Source: CAZADS01 sp964483985 (GTDB lineage Bacteria; Pseudomonadota; Alphaproteobacteria; Thalassobaculales; Thalassobaculaceae). Taken from it: DNA of 27,396 nucleotides. This document shows, one piece after another, positions 24,135 to 27,396 of the stretch (positions within the stretch are counted from its first letter, which is position 1; each line of letters begins with the position of its first letter). The notes under the pieces are model-generated. The model searched no databases. It saw only the letters and a list, made by a program, of their open reading frames with translations, and was not told the origin of the DNA. Where the stretch lies: positions 1 through 27,396 of the forward strand of contig CAZADS010000077.1 of the NCBI GenBank assembly GCA_964483985.1, written 5' to 3'. The position numbers and the translations under genes are program-made.

Positions 24135-24464
24135 TCAGACTCCTTGACTGATATCGACGTCTTGACCATCTTCAAAAGTGACAATCGCCTTTTTTATATC
24201 TGAACGACGACCCACTCGTCCTCGAAATCTTTTAACCTTGCCTTTTTGGCGAAGAGTGTTTACGGCCTTTACTTTACGATCAAATAATTGTTCAACGGCG
24301 ACTTTTATTTCTGGTTTGGACGCCAACAAATCTACTATAAAAGTAACCTGGCCAAATTGAGACCCAAGCGTTGACTTCTCGGTTACCAGCGGGTGACGGA
24401 TAATTTGGTACATCCGCTCCTGACTCATTTTGACCTGCCGAGTATTATGTGGCCGCATGCTCAT
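24135..24464 (-). CDS. rplW: 50S ribosomal protein L23
   Basis: L23 is the main docking site for trigger factor and SRP at the tunnel exit. The recognised domain is YQIIRHPLVTEKST through VAVEQLFDRKVKAVNTL. Two starts are plausible. The ATG at 24464 overlaps the rplD stop (ATGA) and has GGAGG ten bases upstream, giving 109 residues with an unusual 12-residue leader (MSMRPHNTRQVK). The ATG at 24428 has a weaker AGG five bases upstream but gives 97 residues beginning MSQERMYQIIR, closer to family length. I report the longer form and regard the choice as open. Confidence 0.9.
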   Translation of the reverse strand: MSMRPHNTRQVKMSQERMYQIIRHPLVTEKSTLGSQFGQVTFIVDLLASKPEIKVAVEQLFDRKVKAVNTLRQKGKVKRFRGRVGRRSDIKKAIVTFEDGQDVDISQGV

Positions 24465-25078
24465 TTGAGTCTAGCCTCCAAAGATTGTATGGCGTCTCGG
24501 GTTAAAACCAAAGTCTCTTTCTTCAAAATATCGTAAACATTTGCGCCTTGTTGTGGTAACGCGTCGATCTTGGGTATATTTCGCACCGCCCGAGTAAATG
24601 ACTCATTTAGTTGCTGGCCATCAATCAACAAAACGGAAGATAAACCCAATTTTTCAAATTGCTTTACTAAATCCTTTGTTTTTCCGGTTGTTTCGGCATT
24701 ATCAAGTATCAATAACTTTCCTTCAGCCTGTTTAGCTGACAAAGCAGACTTCAATCCCAATATGCGTATTTTCTTAGGTAAATTATGTTTGTGGCTCCTG
24801 ACGACTGGACCGTGCGCTTTAGCTCCGCCGCGAAATTGTACGGCTCGGGCGGAACCCTGCCTGGCTCGCCCAGTACCCTTTTGACGAAAAGGTTTTGCAG
24901 TCGTCCCACTGATATCTCCTACTAATTTTACCTTATGTGTACCCGCCCTCCTTTTAGCTAATTGCCAATTGACTACTCGCGCCAGTATGTCCTTTCGGGG
25001 CGCAATCCCAAAAACGGAGTCTGCCACTTCGATTTCTCCGATTTCTTCCGAATCAAGGCTTTTGACATCAAGCTTCAT
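24461..25078 (-). CDS. rplD: 50S ribosomal protein L4
   Basis: L4 lines the tunnel constriction; in E. coli it also represses the S10 operon. The 205-residue protein shows RAGTHKVKLVGDISGTTAKP, the extended loop with QKGTGRARQGSARAVQFRGG, and the C-terminal globular VLIDGQQLNESFTRAVRNIP. It follows rplC by three bases and overlaps the longer rplW start. No S10-type leader can be judged here because tuf lies directly upstream of rpsJ. Confidence 0.98.
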   Translation of the reverse strand: MKLDVKSLDSEEIGEIEVADSVFGIAPRKDILARVVNWQLAKRRAGTHKVKLVGDISGTTAKPFRQKGTGRARQGSARAVQFRGGAKAHGPVVRSHKHNLPKKIRILGLKSALSAKQAEGKLLILDNAETTGKTKDLVKQFEKLGLSSVLLIDGQQLNESFTRAVRNIPKIDALPQQGANVYDILKKETLVLTRDAIQSLEARLK

Positions 25079-25081
25079 GTT

Positions 25082-25933
25082 TTAGCCCTTTTCGCCCAAG
25101 TCGTCATTTGAGTCTCCACTATCTTCGTGGGAGACTGGGTCATTTACTTCTTCTTCTGAGGCTATTAATGCCTCTTCTTCCATAGATTCCAAGACTTCTT
25201 CGGTTTCGCCAGTATGGCCCGCACTGTCTTGTTCTTGTCTCTCGGATTTCATTGATTCCGATATTTTAAAAGATCCTGGATACGGTGCATTTTCTGGCAA
25301 ATCCTTTTTTATAGAATCTCTAACAAGAACATATCGACCCCTAGAACCCGGGATTGATCCGCGCACCAAGATAATCCCCCTTTCTACGTCAGTCGAAAAG
25401 ACTGTCAGATTCTGCACTGTGATGCGGGCGTTCCCCATCTGGCCCGCCATTTTTTTTCCCTTCCAAACACGCCCCGGCTCCTGACTATTCCCTGTAGACC
25501 CGTGTGACCGATGGGAAACTGAAACCCCGTGAGAGGCTCTAAGTCCTCGAAAATTATGGCGCTTCATTGATCCCGCAAAACCCTTACCTATTGACGTTCC
25601 AACAACGTCAATAAATTGACCATCAACAAAATGGTTAGCTAAAATTTCAGACCCGATTTCGATTAACGCGTCTTCGCTCACTCGGAATTCCGCCATTTTG
25701 CGTTTAGGTTCAACTTGCGCTTTAGCAAAATGTCCCCGCAACTGCTTACTTGTGCGTTTTACCTTGGCAGAACCAACACCAAGTTGAAGAGCAGTGTACC
25801 CGTCCTTCTCCTGAGTTCTGTGGGCAATCACCTGGCACTGGTCCACTTTCAGTACCGTTACGGGAATATGTTCACCGTTATCAGTGAAAACCCGTGTCAT
25901 CCCAACTTTTTCTGCGATCATTCCAGAACGCAT
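25082..25933 (-). CDS. rplC: 50S ribosomal protein L3 with acidic C-terminal extension
   Basis: L3 is an early assembly protein that reaches to the peptidyl-transferase centre. Residues 1-224 are a normal L3: MRSGMIAEKVGMTRVF, GTSIGKGFAGSMKRHNFRG, the SHGVSVSHRSHGSTGNSQEPG loop with the glutamine that is methylated in E. coli, and GSRGRYVLVRDSIKK. Residues 225-283 form a tail rich in Glu and Asp (about 21 of 59) with few basic residues and no predicted fold. Total length of 283 compares with about 210 in E. coli. The frame is uninterrupted and followed closely by rplD, so the tail is encoded, not a frameshift artefact. The ATG has GGAG seven bases upstream. Confidence 0.97.
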   Translation of the reverse strand: MRSGMIAEKVGMTRVFTDNGEHIPVTVLKVDQCQVIAHRTQEKDGYTALQLGVGSAKVKRTSKQLRGHFAKAQVEPKRKMAEFRVSEDALIEIGSEILANHFVDGQFIDVVGTSIGKGFAGSMKRHNFRGLRASHGVSVSHRSHGSTGNSQEPGRVWKGKKMAGQMGNARITVQNLTVFSTDVERGIILVRGSIPGSRGRYVLVRDSIKKDLPENAPYPGSFKISESMKSERQEQDSAGHTGETEEVLESMEEEALIASEEEVNDPVSHEDSGDSNDDLGEKG

Positions 25934-25948
25934 TTAGTTTCTCCGTTT

Positions 25949-26257
25949 CTAAAGCTTGATCTCAACGTCAACGCCCGCCGCCAGATCGAGCTTCATCAAA
26001 GCATCCACTGTCTGAGGGGTCGGGTCCACTATATCCAACAACCGTTTGTGAGTTCTAATTTCAAATTGTTCCCGGCTTTTTTTATCTATATGAGGAGAAC
26101 GTAAAACCGTGAACTTTTGAATTCTATTTGGTAACGGAATTGGACCTCGAACTTGAGCACCTGTGCGTTTAGCAGTACTAACTATTTCGCCCGTAGATTG
26201 ATCCAAAATTCTGTGATCAAACGCTTTTAACCGGATTCTAATATTTTGACTATCCAT
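25949..26257 (-). CDS. rpsJ: 30S ribosomal protein S10 (NusE)
   Basis: S10 is part of the small-subunit head and also acts with NusB in transcription antitermination. The 102-residue protein MDSQNIRIRLKAFDHRILDQ... with PLPNRIQKFTVLRSPHIDKKSREQFEIRTHKRL is nearly canonical for alphaproteobacteria. The start at 26257 is preceded by a second copy of its own first bases (see the repeat at 26247-26272), which also supplies the only GGA upstream, 11 bases away. It lies 55 bases after tuf. Confidence 0.98.
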   Translation of the reverse strand: MDSQNIRIRLKAFDHRILDQSTGEIVSTAKRTGAQVRGPIPLPNRIQKFTVLRSPHIDKKSREQFEIRTHKRLLDIVDPTPQTVDALMKLDLAAGVDVEIKL

Positions 26258-26272
26258 GGTTCTGACTATCCA
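26247..26272 (-). repeat. 16-bp-period direct repeat over the rpsJ start codon
   Basis: On the minus strand TGGATAGTCA occurs twice, at 26263-26272 and 26247-26256, with a period of 16 bases. With one mismatch the match extends three more bases. The downstream copy contains the rpsJ ATG and codons 2-4. The upstream copy reads TTG-GAT-AGT-CAG-AAC in another frame, so both encode (M/L)DSQN. It looks like a short tandem duplication of the start region. Confidence 0.7.
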
Positions 26273-26312
26273 ACATTTGAGAACTCAGTCTTAATTTTAA
26301 TAATGTTTCCTC

Positions 26313-27396
26313 TTACTCGATAACCTTAGCGACAACTCCAGCACCGACCGTTCGGCCACCTTCCCGAATGGCAAAACGTAGTCCTTCATCCATCGCTATG
26401 GGCGCTATTAGATTCACTTCCATTGAAATGTTATCGCCTGGCATCACCATTTCCGTCCCATCAGGAAGAACTACTGAGCCCGTCACATCCGTTGTTCGGA
26501 AATAAAACTGAGGGCGATAGTTTGAGAAAAATGGAGTGTGGCGTCCGCCTTCCTCTTTAGTCAAGATATAAGCTTCGCATGAAAATTTTGTATGCGGCTT
26601 GATTGAACCTGGAGCCGCTATAACCTGACCACGCTCCACATCTGTTCGACCAACACCGCGTAAAAGTAAACCAACGTTATCCCCTGCCTCACCCTGATCA
26701 AGTAACTTCCGAAACATTTCAACGCCTGTACAAACTGATTTTGTTGTCTCACGAATACCAACAATCTCAACTGGATCGTTAACATTAACGACTCCAGTCT
26801 CAACACGGCCTGTAACAACAGTACCACGACCAGAAATAGAGAACACATCTTCAATCGGCATCAAAAACGGTTGATCCTTTGGACGATCTGGTTGCGGAAT
26901 ATAATTATCAACTTCAGACATCAGTTCTAGAATAGACCCCTGACCCGTTGTTTCATCCGTATCCTCTAAAGCCGCTAAAGCAGACCCCTTCACAATAGGA
27001 ATATCGTCACCTGGAAAATCGTAAGAAGACAACAACTCTCGAACTTCCAATTCAACAAGTTCGAGCAGTTCTTCGTCATCCACTTGATCTACTTTATTCA
27101 AATATACTACAAGCGCAGGAACACCTACCTGGCGCGCTAACAGAATATGTTCACGAGTTTGTGGCATAGGACCGTCAGCTGCTGACACAACCAAGATCGC
27201 TCCATCCATTTGAGCCGCTCCAGTAATCATATTTTTGACATAATCAGCATGTCCAGGACAATCCACATGCGCGTAGTGCCGGCCTTCCGTCTCATATTCA
27301 ACATGCGCCGTCGAAATCGTGATGCCGCGGGCTTTTTCTTCCGGGGCCTTATCAATCTGGTCGTAAGCAGTGAATTCAGCACCACCAGCTACTGCA
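26313..27396 (-). CDS. tuf: Elongation factor Tu, 5'-truncated by window edge
   Basis: EF-Tu delivers aminoacyl-tRNA to the ribosome as a GTP complex. The visible 360 residues begin within the GTPase domain (AVAGGAEFTAYDQIDKAPEE) and run to the end, GAGVVAKVIE. Switch I (KARGITISTAHVEYE), switch II DCPGHADYVKNMITGAAQMDGA, the NKVD guanine motif and the SAL motif are present, followed by domains II and III. The P-loop GHVDHGKT and about 36 N-terminal residues lie beyond the window. The GTG at 27266 is an internal valine codon, not a start. It heads the tuf-rpsJ junction typical of the str-S10 linkage. Confidence 0.98.
   Translation of the reverse strand, partial: AVAGGAEFTAYDQIDKAPEEKARGITISTAHVEYETEGRHYAHVDCPGHADYVKNMITGAAQMDGAILVVSAADGPMPQTREHILLARQVGVPALVVYLNKVDQVDDEELLELVELEVRELLSSYDFPGDDIPIVKGSALAALEDTDETTGQGSILELMSEVDNYIPQPDRPKDQPFLMPIEDVFSISGRGTVVTGRVETGVVNVNDPVEIVGIRETTKSVCTGVEMFRKLLDQGEAGDNVGLLLRGVGRTDVERGQVIAAPGSIKPHTKFSCEAYILTKEEGGRHTPFFSNYRPQFYFRTTDVTGSVVLPDGTEMVMPGDNISMEVNLIAPIAMDEGLRFAIREGGRTVGAGVVAKVIE

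Noticed and set aside
1..27396. Mobile elements, CRISPR arrays, defence genes, tRNA or rRNA genes.
   Set aside because: No transposase, integrase, regular spaced repeats or RNA-gene sequence was seen on either strand; gene content and order are those of conserved core chromosome.

Overview
The window looks like chromosome from an alphaproteobacterium of moderate GC (roughly 43-45% by eye). The main clues are the gene order tuf-rpsJ-...-secY-adk-rpsM-rpsK-rpoA-rplQ with no rpsD or rpmJ, an ATP12-family F1-ATPase assembly chaperone, a short-form adenylate kinase, the ispH-thrB-rnhA trio, and a degQ-rarA pair right after rplQ. A Rhodospirillales-like relative is my best guess, but that is inference. 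I see no phage, insertion sequence, CRISPR array, tRNA or rRNA.

Layout. (1) 1-3721, plus strand: the 3' part of an acyl-CoA carboxylase carboxyltransferase gene, a possible 39-residue small ORF, then ispH (MEP isoprenoid pathway), thrB (threonine synthesis) and rnhA (RNase HI). (2) 3774-11909, minus strand: read in transcription order, degQ-like protease, rarA, a DUF429-like RNase H-fold protein, crcB (fluoride exporter), an RluC/RluD-type pseudouridine synthase, ATP12, pccB and an alpha/beta hydrolase, several with overlapping start and stop codons. It converges on block 1 at about 3722-3773. (3) 12160-27396, minus strand: the S10-spc-alpha ribosomal superoperon, beginning with a 5'-truncated tuf at the window edge and ending with rplQ.

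How it works together. Block 3 supplies EF-Tu, 22 ribosomal proteins, the SecY channel, adenylate kinase and the RNA polymerase alpha subunit. A near-consensus sigma70 promoter (14719-14746) sits between adk and rpsM, with a GC-rich discriminator, so the rpsM-rpsK-rpoA-rplQ segment can be transcribed separately. Block 2 continues in the same direction with stress and maintenance functions (periplasmic protease, replication-fork AAA+ ATPase, rRNA modification, F1 assembly) and propionyl-CoA carboxylation.

No new multi-gene system was found; the region is mostly conserved housekeeping. The observations most worth a second look are a short duplication of the rpsJ start region, an acidic 59-residue tail on ribosomal protein L3, the internal promoter before rpsM, a small ORF with a perfect hairpin before ispH, and an uncharacterised RNase H-fold protein beside rarA. 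No gap between genes exceeds 300 bases.
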